Assembly: GCA_019057385.1 (NCBI GenBank) | Contig: JAHQJS010000008.1 | Coordinates: 62,001 to 126,000 of the forward strand | DNA length: 64,000 bases | Reading direction: 5' to 3' | Source: Candidatus Borrarchaeum weybense | Lineage (GTDB): Archaea; Asgardarchaeota; Sifarchaeia; Borrarchaeales; Borrarchaeaceae | Part shown: piece after piece, positions 26,294 to 36,743 of the stretch | How the letters are laid out: each line of letters starts with the position of its first letter | How positions within the stretch are numbered: position 1 is the stretch's first letter | Made by a program: the position numbers and the translations under genes | The notes under the pieces: model-generated | What the model was told of the DNA's origin: nothing | Databases searched by the model: none | What the model saw: only the letters and a program-made list of their open reading frames with translations

Positions 26294-26458
26294 TTAAATC
26301 CTTTTAATCCACGAAATATGAGGAAACTTAACGAGACGTAATTAAATCCCTTTACCCTTAACCAAAACTAATCTAATAGATTTAAAAACAATAATTACAG
26401 TGCATTTTTGAGTATACAATAATTACTCAATCTGTAATTTTCTTCAAGAAATTAAGGC

Positions 26459-27025
26459 ATGATAGTTATGCCTGAATTAAATGAATTTTCTTATAAGAAA
26501 CGCATTATGAAACTCTATTCTGAACCAAGCTATGTTAAGACATATGACAGACGATATAATTCAATTCAACGTGAAAAGTACGAGATTATTTTACCATACC
26601 TCGAAAATCACCCACTTTGGATTTTAGATGTTGGTATTGGAACTGGACTATTTTTAAATAAAGTTGTAAGGCAGTGGACACTGATAGGCACAGATTTATC
26701 CTTAAGAATGTTACATATAGCTAAAAAAAGAGCAAAAAAAAACACTAATGTTGAATTAGTTTTGGCTGATGCAGATTATCTTCCTTTTAAAGAACGCATT
26801 TTTCAGATTGTCACAACGTTTACGTTACTTCAAAATGTACCCAATCCTTTGAAGACAATTCAAGAACTTAAACGTGTAAGCGATAATTTAGTTGCTATAA
26901 CAGTTTTGAAGAAGAAAATAAATGTACTTTCCCTTAGGGAATTCCTCAAGAAATCAGGGGTTACAAAGTTTAACATCATAGAGAGGGAAAGTGAAGATAT
27001 TTTTGCAGTTTGTTATGTCACCTAA
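26459..27025 (+). CDS. Class I SAM-dependent methyltransferase
   Basis: 188 residues: motif I WILDVGIGTGLFLNKV, acidic loop GTDLSLRMLHIAKKRA, motif II LADADYLPFKERIFQIV and LLQNVPNPLKTIQELKRV, as in UbiE/Trm9-type enzymes. The C-terminal part is short, so substrate binding is minimal. Substrate unknown. Two starts, ATG 26459 and ATG 26468, are possible. It is convergent with the COG2433 gene, four bases away. Confidence 0.85.
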   Translation: MIVMPELNEFSYKKRIMKLYSEPSYVKTYDRRYNSIQREKYEIILPYLENHPLWILDVGIGTGLFLNKVVRQWTLIGTDLSLRMLHIAKKRAKKNTNVELVLADADYLPFKERIFQIVTTFTLLQNVPNPLKTIQELKRVSDNLVAITVLKKKINVLSLREFLKKSGVTKFNIIERESEDIFAVCYVT

Positions 27026-27029
27026 CGAA

Positions 27030-29138
27030 TTATTGTCCTGTTGAATCATCTTGGATTATATCATTCATTTCATCCAGTTTTTGTTTTCTGTATTCCTTGA
27101 TTATCTTTTTTAACATATCTTGTGTCTTTTCTTTCAGCAGTTGATTATATCTTTTTTCCCATTCCAGAAGTTTCTCATCCAGTTCATTCTTGTCTACTAT
27201 GGCGAATTCGTCTACATTTTTTAATGTTTTTAATTCATTTCTCTCGATTAGGGGTATTTCGTATTCTAAAAAGCGAGCTTCTGCAATATGAGACATTTTT
27301 TTGCAATCAGTAATGATCGCCTTGATCTCAAAAGAGATTAATATGTCTGCTGTAGATTTTGAGCCTCCGGATGGATCTAAAAGCAAACAAACGTCTCCTT
27401 TTTTAATTCCAAATTCTTCTTTTGCTTTATTAATGCCTTCTACACTGAATATTTCGATTATACGGAGAGGAATAGCATATCCTCGTGTTTCAATCAACTT
27501 CAAGCGTTTAAGATCACTGAACTTAGACCTTAATTGTGAGATTTCGTTCTTAAAATCAATTTCTTGTTTTCTGAGTCTTCCTATCTCTTCATCTCTAAAT
27601 TGTATTTCTCTGAGTTTTTTCAGTTCAGTTCTCTCTTCTGATTGAAGTAGTTTGATCTTTTCCTGAAAATCTTTGATAATTGTTTCTAACTCACTTATTT
27701 TAGAAGAATAAAGCTCGTTTTGGGTTCTTAAATTATCAAGTTGTTCTTCTTGGAGTTTTATTTTTGCCCTTGATTCTGATATCTTTGCTTCCATTTGTTC
27801 AGTGGTCAAGGTCACTTCAATTGCTTCTTCGATAATTGTTTCTTCCTTTTCTTCTTGTACAAGGCGATCAATGGCGTCTTTTATTGGTATGTCTTCTTGT
27901 ACAACTAAGGCTTTTACATTATCGATGAATGAGCGCGAAATAGGGATTCTAACATCAAGCTTTTTAATCGCAGCCTCTATTCGGTCAAAAACATTTTTGT
28001 GCGAAGAATATGCGTTAAGTGCGGCTACTAATGCGTCGCGTTCATGACTATTTGATGGCTTAGTGCCATTTGTATTATTGAACGTACGAATCATTGCGTT
28101 TTTGTCGCTAACAGTCATAACTTTGGTTGCAGAGTGAATTCTTGAATTGAATTTTGTTGAAAGTGTTTGAATAAAGGCTGGTACAGATGTGACATCGGTT
28201 GCAATGATAGTAGCTGTGCCATACTCTGAAATTTTTCTTACTACATCACCTCTGGATAAGCCCTTTGCACTATCAAGTAGTATTACTCCCCCACGCAGAT
28301 CAAGAATAGCGATACCTACAGTAACACCAGGATCGATACCTACAATTAATTTTTTCATTTTAGTAACTGTTGCCTGAACAGGGAAATTCGTACCCCCTAA
28401 CGACGGTATGAATTCAATTCGTTTCCTTTTAACAGGATTGATTTTAATTTGAATATCAGGACCTTTTGTTTTTTTGATAATACCGTAAAGTTTATCCTGC
28501 GAAGTATAAACTGTAAAAATTGCTCTATCTAAACCATAAGCAGAATCTTTTATCGTGATGTCGAAGTCTAATGAAGCGCTTTCCAGTCGATCTCGTATTT
28601 CTTTTGCAGCATTCTGAATAAGGGCGCTTATTCTACGGTGATATCTATCTTGAGACCATCCACCAGATCCCAATGATCTAGCTCGTGTTACATAGATTTC
28701 AGTTTCCTCTTCAAAAGGAGAGGCTATATATCCAACATTTTTAGCTGCCAATCGAGCAGAAACTTCGGCTTCTTCTATTGCGTTTCCCTTCCCTGAAATA
28801 GGAATGCCATATCGATTTGCAACTCTGTTTAGCGGTTCCATTCCGTGAGAAGGATGTGGCGATCCTGTGACTTGTATCAATTTCATTGTTGGAGGAAGAC
28901 GGGCTAAAAAGGACACTAAGGCTTCACTAGTAGGTGCTAATTCATAGATATTATCAATAGCTAAGATGTCTGCATTAAGTTCTTTAATTAGTTTAACAAG
29001 ACGATATTTTGTAATAGCGGTTTTACGGTCGACAATATTATCGTTTTGCAGGACTACTGCAGAAAACTTCGGAGGTGATTTAACAGAAGAGCTTTGTGGC
29101 AGTATATCGATTCCTATTATGATACGTTCATCTTCCAT
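27030..29138 (-). CDS. COG2433/DUF460 protein with RNase H fold and coiled coil
   Basis: 702 residues. The N-terminal part (IIIGIDILPQSS...) and the central VGIDPGVTVGIAILDL are two RNase H/RuvC-like units; NSHERDALVAALNAY provides further acidic residues. From about residue 410 there is a long coiled coil (TEQMEAKISESRAKIKLQEE on) and then a small alpha/beta domain (GVCLLLDPSGGSKSTADILI). The family is widely conserved in archaea and is predicted to be nuclease-like, but no activity is established. GGTGAT precedes the ATG by three bases. Confidence 0.85.
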   Translation of the reverse strand: MEDERIIIGIDILPQSSSVKSPPKFSAVVLQNDNIVDRKTAITKYRLVKLIKELNADILAIDNIYELAPTSEALVSFLARLPPTMKLIQVTGSPHPSHGMEPLNRVANRYGIPISGKGNAIEEAEVSARLAAKNVGYIASPFEEETEIYVTRARSLGSGGWSQDRYHRRISALIQNAAKEIRDRLESASLDFDITIKDSAYGLDRAIFTVYTSQDKLYGIIKKTKGPDIQIKINPVKRKRIEFIPSLGGTNFPVQATVTKMKKLIVGIDPGVTVGIAILDLRGGVILLDSAKGLSRGDVVRKISEYGTATIIATDVTSVPAFIQTLSTKFNSRIHSATKVMTVSDKNAMIRTFNNTNGTKPSNSHERDALVAALNAYSSHKNVFDRIEAAIKKLDVRIPISRSFIDNVKALVVQEDIPIKDAIDRLVQEEKEETIIEEAIEVTLTTEQMEAKISESRAKIKLQEEQLDNLRTQNELYSSKISELETIIKDFQEKIKLLQSEERTELKKLREIQFRDEEIGRLRKQEIDFKNEISQLRSKFSDLKRLKLIETRGYAIPLRIIEIFSVEGINKAKEEFGIKKGDVCLLLDPSGGSKSTADILISFEIKAIITDCKKMSHIAEARFLEYEIPLIERNELKTLKNVDEFAIVDKNELDEKLLEWEKRYNQLLKEKTQDMLKKIIKEYRKQKLDEMNDIIQDDSTGQ

Positions 29139-29269
29139 GAAATCACCGATTAATGGACCCTCGTTGTTTTTAAGGGTTCACTTATCGCGTGTAATTTCTT
29201 TAGAGGGTATCTCATTTCTATATACATTATAATGGCAAAGTTAATTTTTCTTTCTATGTGTTATAAACT

Positions 29270-30151
29270 TCATCCACGCTGTATAAAATTTTGAACTTTG
29301 ATTAGATCTTCATAGATCTCAAATCTTTTTTGAAAAAAGGTTAATACATTATTTATGTCACGTTTAAGCATTGCTTCTGCGTTTGGATGCTTTTTATTTG
29401 CCCATTGGGGCCAATCAATAATAATGGTATTATATTCGGGAGTAACAAGAATATTAAATTCTGAAAGATCCGCATGAATAATTTCACAAGATCGATAAAT
29501 TGTTTTTACGATTTCAATGATTTCAGTTAGTATAGCATTAGGTTCTTCTATCTCTAAGATGATAGATAGTTCCTCACCCTCAATCAACTCCATTACTACA
29601 CAATGCCTATTTTGCCCTAGTGGCTCAGGAACAGATGATATTACAGGATAAATTCTCTTTAATGCGACATATTCTCTTCTAGCAGCTATTTGTGACTCTA
29701 GCAACCATGAAAGATGCTTTCTGCCTGCAGTGTATGACCTCAAGCGGCGTGTTTGGCGAAAACTTGTCCTACCAAGCCTGTGGAATTTTATAACAACGGT
29801 CTCACTTTCAGGTGTAAGCGCTTCATATACATCAGATTCCTTACCTACTCCTATGGGCATTCCAATCGCTTCTATAACATTAGCACAAACTAGTGTGTTA
29901 AGAGCCAAACAATCATGCCCATTAGAATTCAATTCAAACCCTAAATATGATCCGCCCCAACGGAGGATCAACTCAAGTTTGTTAAGCTTATCAAGTCGGA
30001 ATACGACTTCATCCTCAGGAAACCCTGAGATCAGGGAGATTATCTTTATAGGGACATGCTCATATGCTCTTATACCGCGCTCAATCGCTTCTAGAATTTT
30101 GAAATCGTCGGGATCCAATTTCTTAAATGCGTTGATAGCTTTTTGTGACAT
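29270..30151 (-). CDS. rio2: RIO2-type serine/threonine protein kinase
   Basis: About 293 residues. The N-terminal winged helix (LDPDDFKILEAIERGIRAYEH) precedes the RIO kinase: GVGKESDVYEA nucleotide loop, Lys in TVVIKFHRLG, catalytic Asp in IIHADLSEFNILV and metal Asp in TIIIDWPQW. RIO2 acts on pre-40S/30S maturation. ATG 30151 gives the standard N-terminus; an upstream in-frame TTG (30163) is the alternative. It is next to the COG2433 gene on the same strand. Confidence 0.94.
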   Translation of the reverse strand: MSQKAINAFKKLDPDDFKILEAIERGIRAYEHVPIKIISLISGFPEDEVVFRLDKLNKLELILRWGGSYLGFELNSNGHDCLALNTLVCANVIEAIGMPIGVGKESDVYEALTPESETVVIKFHRLGRTSFRQTRRLRSYTAGRKHLSWLLESQIAARREYVALKRIYPVISSVPEPLGQNRHCVVMELIEGEELSIILEIEEPNAILTEIIEIVKTIYRSCEIIHADLSEFNILVTPEYNTIIIDWPQWANKKHPNAEAMLKRDINNVLTFFQKRFEIYEDLIKVQNFIQRG

Positions 30152-30319
30152 TTCTAAACCCAATTAACACCTTTTTTAACCGGTGATATTAACTTTCATA
30201 AAGTATATCTTGACAACAAAGATCTATAAGTTTAGATTTTACTTTAAATGTTATAGCATGGATAAATATATATTTAACATTGTGCATTTGTATTGAATGA
30301 GAATTTATTTGTTTAAATA

Positions 30320-30616
30320 ATGGTAGGATGTGCAGAGATGCCTAAAGACTTAATTGTAAAAGATGAAGATGTCTCAAATGTTGCAAAAGCATTAGCTTCG
30401 GGAACAAGATGGGAAATACTTAAGTTATTGAAAGTCGAGGCACTCGATGTAAGTAGAATTGCTGAAAAACTAGGTCAGACTGAAGCAAACATAAGCGCAC
30501 AGATCAAAATAATGGAAAATGCGAATCTTATCGAAACTCACTACGAGCCTGGAGTGCATGGAGTTCGAAAGGTGTGTAAGCCTGCCATTGATCGTATTAT
30601 TCTTACGATAGATTAA
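30320..30616 (+). CDS. ArsR-like winged-helix transcription regulator
   Basis: 98 residues: SNVAKALASGTRWEILKLLK, then the HTH DVSRIAEKLGQTEANISAQIKIMENANLIETHYE, a compact ArsR/HTH_20-type domain. It has no metal-binding cysteine pattern beyond a lone Cys. A TATA-like AAATATATATTTAA lies at about 30264. Its stop overlaps the stop of herA by four bases on opposite strands. Two ATG starts (30320 and 30338) are possible. Target genes unknown. Confidence 0.82.
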   Translation: MVGCAEMPKDLIVKDEDVSNVAKALASGTRWEILKLLKVEALDVSRIAEKLGQTEANISAQIKIMENANLIETHYEPGVHGVRKVCKPAIDRIILTID

Positions 30617-32124
30617 GGGCTTTTTCCCTCATATTTCTTCGCAATTTCTTCTAATGACATTGAAATCTGCGGAGAAGGTGAATATCGATTTCTTATTTTG
30701 ACAAAGATTGGATGTGACACCGCATTTCCCACAATGAGTGCCTCACCTACGTTAAGGGTTGTTATTGTATCTAATGAGGCTTTGTCAACCATTTCTGAAC
30801 TCTGACCAATGAGCTTAAGGTCGTATGGGTTCGTTATTCGCAGATAAATTTGGCTGTTTAACTGGCTAAGCACAGTAGTACTTAAGCGCACAGGTCGCTG
30901 TGAGATTAGCACTAATGAAGCATAGAACTTCCGACCCTCTCTAGCAATCGTTTCAATAATGCCCTTTGATATGGCAGGTCCTTCTGGACAGAATTGATGA
31001 GCTTCCTCTAGAATAAAAACGAAGGGTGGGATTTCTCCTCGCTTTCTCAAATTAAATAAACTATTAATTAAGTAATTGACTATTATCTGCTTTTTTCGTA
31101 GACTTATGATTTCACGAAGATCGAAGATTGTGGCTTCACCAACTCGAATTCTTTCTTTTAGCGAAGGATGTTCCTCAAATCCGAACAACTGCGTACTTTC
31201 TAAGTCGTAAAACCATCCCATCATTGCCTCTTTTGTTCTTGGATTCATTTCACTTTGTTCAATCATTCCAATAAGCTCATTTAAATCGTAGGGTTTTCCA
31301 GTTTTACCACTCATTCCTCTCAATTTTTTGATAATCTTGTTTAACTCCCTTATTTGCACGTAGCTCATTTGTGATTGAAAACTTGCAAAATTATAACTGG
31401 TAAGTTTAGGGACACCAAGTTGAATGTAGGGGCCATTTATCACCGTAGTTTTCTCAGAAAAATCAGATTTTGTTGAGTCAGAGGCTGTCGCGAGACTCGT
31501 ATATTCTCCATGTACATCAAGAATTACGACTGCCACTCTACCTTGTTCTGGTTTTCTCATTAACAATTCTTCAATCAATACGCTGGTTAGATAACTTTTA
31601 CCCGCACCTGAAATTGCAAGGATTGCCACATGTTTTTGAAATAACCTCGTGAGATTGAGTGTTACTGGAACATCATGATGGAGTAATTTCCCAAGATTGA
31701 CGCCCGAGGGATCTAATCCTAATACCTGTAGTAGCATCTCCGGAGTTGCTAAAAAAACGCGGTCGCCAGGACCGGGCGGGAAAGTGACGCGTTCAAGCCG
31801 TCCCGATGGGGAGATTCTGCCCATAGGTTTCGCTTCAGCAAGTATGTATTCCCAACGATCTGCTGGAAAGATAGTTGTAAGAGGTCCACTTCTTTCATAT
31901 TCTTTTACGGCTTCTGCGCTCTCAAAGTACCGATTTGTCTTCATAATATTTGTTACTGTCGCAATGAGCATTCCATCAACATCAGCGCTTTCAACAGCTA
32001 TAAACTGACCCTTTCTCAACGGTATCGAATTTTCGATTTCCGTGATGACCAGTTTGAATTCACTAGGAGTTGGTGAATCCCTCGCTGCAATAACAGTACC
32101 TATCAGCTTTTTCATGTTTTTCAC
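30613..32124 (-). CDS. herA: HerA bipolar DNA helicase/translocase
   Basis: About 503 residues. An N-terminal HAS barrel precedes the FtsK/HerA-type ATPase with Walker A AISGAGKSYLTSVL, Walker B VVILDVHGEYTS, a second acidic motif FVFILEEAHQF and the arginine segment ISQRPVRLST. HerA forms hexamers that pump DNA through NurA for end resection in archaeal homologous recombination. It lies just downstream of nurA, with five bases (GTG 32124) or fourteen bases (ATG 32115) between them, so they are co-transcribed. Confidence 0.94.
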   Translation of the reverse strand: MKNMKKLIGTVIAARDSPTPSEFKLVITEIENSIPLRKGQFIAVESADVDGMLIATVTNIMKTNRYFESAEAVKEYERSGPLTTIFPADRWEYILAEAKPMGRISPSGRLERVTFPPGPGDRVFLATPEMLLQVLGLDPSGVNLGKLLHHDVPVTLNLTRLFQKHVAILAISGAGKSYLTSVLIEELLMRKPEQGRVAVVILDVHGEYTSLATASDSTKSDFSEKTTVINGPYIQLGVPKLTSYNFASFQSQMSYVQIRELNKIIKKLRGMSGKTGKPYDLNELIGMIEQSEMNPRTKEAMMGWFYDLESTQLFGFEEHPSLKERIRVGEATIFDLREIISLRKKQIIVNYLINSLFNLRKRGEIPPFVFILEEAHQFCPEGPAISKGIIETIAREGRKFYASLVLISQRPVRLSTTVLSQLNSQIYLRITNPYDLKLIGQSSEMVDKASLDTITTLNVGEALIVGNAVSHPIFVKIRNRYSPSPQISMSLEEIAKKYEGKSP

Positions 32125-32129
32125 TTTTT

Positions 32130-33281
32130 TTACCTAAACGGTCTTCGATCGCGTCTTAATTTTAATAAAGATGATGAATGCCCGATCTTATCAAGTAATT
32201 GACTATATACCAAATCTAAATCATAATCATGTATCTTAGCTCTCGCGTCGGCCTCGATCAGAACAGATGGTATTCCGTATGCCGCGTGATGGCTTGAAAG
32301 TGGATAGACGACCGAAGATACTCTGTCTGCAGTTTTAGGGGTCTCAACGTGTTCTGGATTAAGAAACTCAATGCGAGTTGGTTGATCAAAATCAACAGAT
32401 TTTAGGTAGAAAGCAAAGAGTTTATCACGCCATTGTGCAGAAATACGTGATGGCGATTTCTTAGCATCTGAGGTTAGTAGTCTATAAACCGCAGATCTTT
32501 CACCAGATTTTAAAACGCGATATAATAAATCTGTATCCTTTATTTGTTTAATTATGCCTCTATAATCAACTTGTAGTAGTTCAAATAGTTCGGGATACTT
32601 TTTTATTAGAGAAGGTAGAATTTCACCTAAGATTTGAGTAAACCGTGTTGATCTACTGTCCTCAACACAACCCACTAATAAAGTCCCATTTTCACGCGCT
32701 TTTTCGTAGAGTTTTTCATAAAATCTCGTCAAGAGTTCTCCTCTTGCAGCAATGGTGGATGTAGCGAATATATCGTATTGTTGGGGATAGATTGATCCAT
32801 CCATGCATAGGATGTCGATTTTAGCATAGTCCAAAACATCTATGGCTACTCTTACTTCTCCAATTGCTCGTTCGAGGGCGCTTGACGTGTCAATCTCTGT
32901 TCTCGATACGGGCATATAGTTCACGAGCACGTTCAGCGGCGGAACGTCCGATGGGTAATATCTAACAACTGGTTTATCTTGAGAAAAATCGAAGATAGTA
33001 GCCGCTGCTTTGGTGAGGATAATGTCAATTGCATGATATAGACGAGAAACTACGCCACCATCTATTCCCGCAATTCTGAGACCAGTTAAACTTGTAGATT
33101 CTACCTTTTTTACTAATTTTCTCTCAATAATCCCATCTTCTTTGAGTTTTGGAAAAGCATCCAAGTCAATCTGTTCTAGCCCTCCCCTAAGGAGCATGCT
33201 AAACATTTCTTTATCTCTTTCAAGTTGCTTTAACTTTCTTACAATTTCGCCGAGTTCATTATGAAGCGATTTGATATACAT
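32130..33281 (-). CDS. nurA: NurA 5'-3' nuclease
   Basis: 383 residues with the NurA RNase H-like core: GLRIAGIDGGVVSRLYHAID carries the first metal Asp, ILCMDGSIYPQQ the second, and a later acidic DLLYRVLKSGERSAVY segment follows. NurA is the nuclease partner of HerA in processing double-strand breaks. The two genes form an operon; mre11 and rad50 are not in the window. An N-terminal coiled segment (LKQLERDKEMFSMLLRGG) matches the family. Confidence 0.92.
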   Translation of the reverse strand: MYIKSLHNELGEIVRKLKQLERDKEMFSMLLRGGLEQIDLDAFPKLKEDGIIERKLVKKVESTSLTGLRIAGIDGGVVSRLYHAIDIILTKAAATIFDFSQDKPVVRYYPSDVPPLNVLVNYMPVSRTEIDTSSALERAIGEVRVAIDVLDYAKIDILCMDGSIYPQQYDIFATSTIAARGELLTRFYEKLYEKARENGTLLVGCVEDSRSTRFTQILGEILPSLIKKYPELFELLQVDYRGIIKQIKDTDLLYRVLKSGERSAVYRLLTSDAKKSPSRISAQWRDKLFAFYLKSVDFDQPTRIEFLNPEHVETPKTADRVSSVVYPLSSHHAAYGIPSVLIEADARAKIHDYDLDLVYSQLLDKIGHSSSLLKLRRDRRPFR

Positions 33282-33380
33282 CTTCTTTAGCCCTTTATGG
33301 AATCTTGTATTCTTTGCCCTTTCTTCATCTTACATCCTAAGAGGCCAAAATTGGAATGAAAATTGTTTTTTCGATGATAT

Positions 33381-35054
33381 TTATTCGTTAGCATTCGTTC
33401 TTAATGTAGATCTCTCAAGTGCATGTTTTATGAAGGCAAAATACAAAGGATTTGGTCTGTTTGGTCGAGAGGTGTACTCAGGATGAAACTGTACTCCCAC
33501 GCAAAACGGATGATCGGCAATCTCTACAGCATTAACAATTTTCCCCGTGTCATCATATGCACTGGTAATGAAGCCTTTCTCTTTCATCTGGCCCATATAT
33601 TCCTCAATTATGTGATATCTATGACGAAAACGTTCATGAATAACTGATTGATGATATGCATCCCAAAGTTTTGTTCCTTCTTGAATAATGATCTTGTGTG
33701 CACCAAGTCGCATGGTTCCGCCCTTTTCTTGGATAATTTTTTGCTCAGGAAGGAAATCTATAACAGGTAATTGCGTTTCGGCATCAACTTCAGTTGTATG
33801 TGCCTCTTTCCACCCCATTACATTTCGAGCGAACGCAACAGTTAGAAGTTGTGCACCAAAGCAGATACCAAGATAAGGTATGTTTTTTTGAATAGCATAG
33901 CTTGCAGTTTGAATCATACCTTCAACTCCTCTCGATCCAAATCCTGGTGTAAGTAAGCAGCCATCACATGAGTCTAAAACGCGAATTTTATCAGGATTTT
34001 CTTCAATAGCCTCTGTATCGATCCAATTAATGTTTACTTTTGCATCCAAATGAGCACCAGCGTCTTGCAATGCATAGTTTATACTAACATAACTATCAAT
34101 TATACTCGTATATTTTCCAGGCATAGCAATATTGATAGTACGTGTGGCGTTCTTAAAGAGATTAACCATTTCAGTCCAGTCTTCTGTGGCGGGTTTGCAA
34201 TCATAGGATAACTTAAGTAAAGAGCATAGATAATTTCCCATATTTTGTTGTTCAAAATAAAGTGGAAGGTCATAAATTGGGTTGAGATCAGGATTACTTA
34301 TCACTGCATTTTCAGGAACACTGCAATATAAACTAATTTTATGTTTGATCTCTTCAGATAATGATTCTCTTGCTCTTCCAACGATAATATCTGGCTGAAG
34401 TCCCATTCCTTGAAGAGTGCGCACTGAGTGTTGCGTAGGCTTTGATTTTAATTGACCAACGGATTCCAAATATGGAATAAGAGTTACGTGGACTAAGCAA
34501 GTATCGTGTTCTGAAAGTTCGAGGCGCAACTGGCGAATCGCCTCAAGAAATGGCATCGCCTCAATATCACCGACGGTGCCGCCAATTTCAATAAGCAATA
34601 CATCGGGATTCTCCTTATTTGCGATGTTCCTAATACGAGATTTTACCTCATCTGTAATATGAGGTACGATCTGAATTGTACGACCAAGAAACTTTCCAAC
34701 GCGTTCATGTACAATCACAGAAAGATAAATTTGACCACTCGTAATATTTTGCGACGGATGAAATGGATGGTCGAGGAATCGTTCGTACGTGCCTGCATCT
34801 TGATCAATCTCTGCTATCCTGTAAATGAAACCGGGAGCGGGGTTGAAATCCCATACCTCATCGGTTATAAACACCTCTCCATGCTCTATAGGATTAAGTG
34901 TACCTGGATCGACGTTTAAATAAGGATCAATTTTGATAACGTCAACATGAAAGCCTCGGAACTGCAATAATTTGCCGATAGCAGCGGTTGTTATGCCCTT
35001 TCCCAAACCACTCAAAACGCCACCTGTGATAAAACATAACTTAGTCATAGTCAT
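33381..35054 (-). CDS. pyrG: CTP synthase
   Basis: 557 residues. The synthetase domain begins KLCFITGGVLSGLGKGITTAAIG and contains DPYLNVDPGTLNPIEHGEVF and EIGGTVGDIEAMPFLEA. The glutaminase domain (from about residue 300) has the nucleophile Cys in YLGICFGAQLL and the His-Glu pair in GVQFHPEYTSRP. It converts UTP to CTP with glutamine nitrogen. Two starts six bases apart (ATG ACT ATG ACT) are possible. It is upstream of nurA-herA on the same strand, across a gap of about 100 bases. Confidence 0.96.
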   Translation of the reverse strand: MTMTKLCFITGGVLSGLGKGITTAAIGKLLQFRGFHVDVIKIDPYLNVDPGTLNPIEHGEVFITDEVWDFNPAPGFIYRIAEIDQDAGTYERFLDHPFHPSQNITSGQIYLSVIVHERVGKFLGRTIQIVPHITDEVKSRIRNIANKENPDVLLIEIGGTVGDIEAMPFLEAIRQLRLELSEHDTCLVHVTLIPYLESVGQLKSKPTQHSVRTLQGMGLQPDIIVGRARESLSEEIKHKISLYCSVPENAVISNPDLNPIYDLPLYFEQQNMGNYLCSLLKLSYDCKPATEDWTEMVNLFKNATRTINIAMPGKYTSIIDSYVSINYALQDAGAHLDAKVNINWIDTEAIEENPDKIRVLDSCDGCLLTPGFGSRGVEGMIQTASYAIQKNIPYLGICFGAQLLTVAFARNVMGWKEAHTTEVDAETQLPVIDFLPEQKIIQEKGGTMRLGAHKIIIQEGTKLWDAYHQSVIHERFRHRYHIIEEYMGQMKEKGFITSAYDDTGKIVNAVEIADHPFCVGVQFHPEYTSRPNRPNPLYFAFIKHALERSTLRTNANE

Positions 35055-35306
35055 ACCACTTCAAACTGATAGAAGATTGTTAAGATGAAATATAAGCTCC
35101 ACGATTGACAACGAACTTTGACAAAGCGAAAAATGAGCTGAATTTTTTGTATCTGCTAATATTTGTTCCCAATATTTGAGGAGCATATTTAGTATTCATC
35201 TATACGAATTAAAAGCATTTCTATTTACGTGCAATCTTCAAGATTGAACTAGACCGTAAACAAAATGGATTCTCTGGGTTGACAATTTCTGAATTATGAA
35301 CCAAAT

Positions 35307-36059
35307 TCATTCTTGAGAAACCATCAAAAATGGCAGTGTGTTTTTTAGAGACTGTGATACAGGAATTGCAATAATGCCACCAATTGTCATTTGACCAATA
35401 TTGAAAGGAACTTCAACAAAGGCTGCAGGTCCGAAACCCAAGAGCCAGTATTCTGCAACAAAATAGCCTAACACCATGCAACTTCCTCCTATAAGGATAG
35501 AAAAAACAAGCCATGACACTTCTGGGCGTGTTCTGATTCCTACAACAATAATCAATGCTGCACTTATACAACCGAGGACTACCCACACAATAGGTATCGG
35601 GCTAAGTTCAAAGAACTGATAACTGCCAAGAATTCCAACTCCAATTTGCCAAGGCGTAGAATAGAATAATAATCCAATGAGGATAATAATAATTCCTACA
35701 ATTAATCCCGTAAGACTAATGAAAACTTTCCAGCGTGTATTTATTTTTTTAGGCGGTATAAGGGAGTTACTAATAAGTCCAACAACAAATCCTTCTGCGC
35801 CCTTTGTAACTAGAGTAATTGGTGCAAACACCCCGTAGCCCAATATAAGATCTGCAAGCGCAGATCCGACGCCTCCACTAAATGCACCAATAATTGGACC
35901 AAAAAGTATCGCAGAAATATAGACTGCAGAATCGCCTAGATTGAAGAAACCTTGAGTTTGAGGGATTGAAATTTGAAATACGAGAGTTATAATACACACC
36001 AATGCTGTCATAATAGCTGTAATAGCAAGCGACAGTGAAGGTGGATAACTTTGCAACAA
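35307..36059 (-). CDS. ECF-type transporter substrate-binding (S) component
   Basis: 250 residues with six or more membrane helices. The family hallmark is FFNLGDSAVYISAILFGPIIGAFSGGVGSALADLILGY in helices 2-3, also seen in vitamin/precursor S components; LAITAIMTALVCIITLVF forms helix 1. Such proteins bind a vitamin or cofactor precursor and need EcfT and EcfA, none of which lies nearby, so it is an orphan using shared energising units. Substrate unknown. Confidence 0.78.
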   Translation of the reverse strand: MLQSYPPSLSLAITAIMTALVCIITLVFQISIPQTQGFFNLGDSAVYISAILFGPIIGAFSGGVGSALADLILGYGVFAPITLVTKGAEGFVVGLISNSLIPPKKINTRWKVFISLTGLIVGIIIILIGLLFYSTPWQIGVGILGSYQFFELSPIPIVWVVLGCISAALIIVVGIRTRPEVSWLVFSILIGGSCMVLGYFVAEYWLLGFGPAAFVEVPFNIGQMTIGGIIAIPVSQSLKNTLPFLMVSQE

Positions 36060-36200
36060 TCTTGATTTACCTATCAGTCTTATCTCCTTCTATCTCTTTT
36101 TGCAAGTTCCCCATAAAACTCTTTAACTCTATAAGTTACATATATTCATAATTTAGCCTTGCTATTTATCGAAGATTTGAATATAAAGAGTGTGTTACAA

Positions 36201-36743
36201 ATGGAAAGTCAGATGATTGATACATTCATTAAAAGACTTCAGTTCGAATTCGAAGAAGGATCAGTACAAGTTAAAATCTTGAAAGACATCAATGGCCTTC
36301 TCGAAAGAGAGTTTAAACTTACTTCAAAAAGAGGACAAGAAAAAACCATACCGTTATGGATTGCAACTGAATTAGTCAAGCAAGGATATGCGAAATTAAA
36401 GGACAACTTCATTGAACTTTCAGAATTACATGATGTTTTGAAAAAGGAAGGAGAAACGCACGCATTACAGTCAATTGATAAAGATTTTTACCTGAAGGTT
36501 CGAGAACAACTGAGATTTCTTAAAAAAATAGATAGTCCAACGGCCAATCAGTCTTTTGAAAAAATAGAAGCACTTATAAGAGATATTCTCTCCATGCGTC
36601 TCTTTAAACTACTGAAAATTGCATCTCAAACAAGAAATTCGCGAGATTTCACTGAACATATGACAAAAGAAGAAAGAATCCTTTTTCAGGAATTAAGCTC
36701 GTTATGCATACAATGGAAAGATAATTTGTTCTATCTTGATTAA
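36201..36743 (+). CDS. Archaeal GINS complex subunit
   Basis: About 180 residues: helix QMIDTFIKRLQFEFEEGSVQVKILKD, then the beta-strand B domain ...TIPLWIATELVKQGYAKLKDNFIELSELHD, and a helical remainder (DKDFYLKVREQLRFLKKI). The B-domain-first order resembles Gins15/Sld5-type archaeal subunits; the exact type is not certain. GINS links MCM to the replisome. The next gene downstream is MCM on the same strand, a recurrent archaeal pairing. ATG 36201 is preferred; TTG 36159 would add 14 residues. Confidence 0.78.
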   Translation: MESQMIDTFIKRLQFEFEEGSVQVKILKDINGLLEREFKLTSKRGQEKTIPLWIATELVKQGYAKLKDNFIELSELHDVLKKEGETHALQSIDKDFYLKVREQLRFLKKIDSPTANQSFEKIEALIRDILSMRLFKLLKIASQTRNSRDFTEHMTKEERILFQELSSLCIQWKDNLFYLD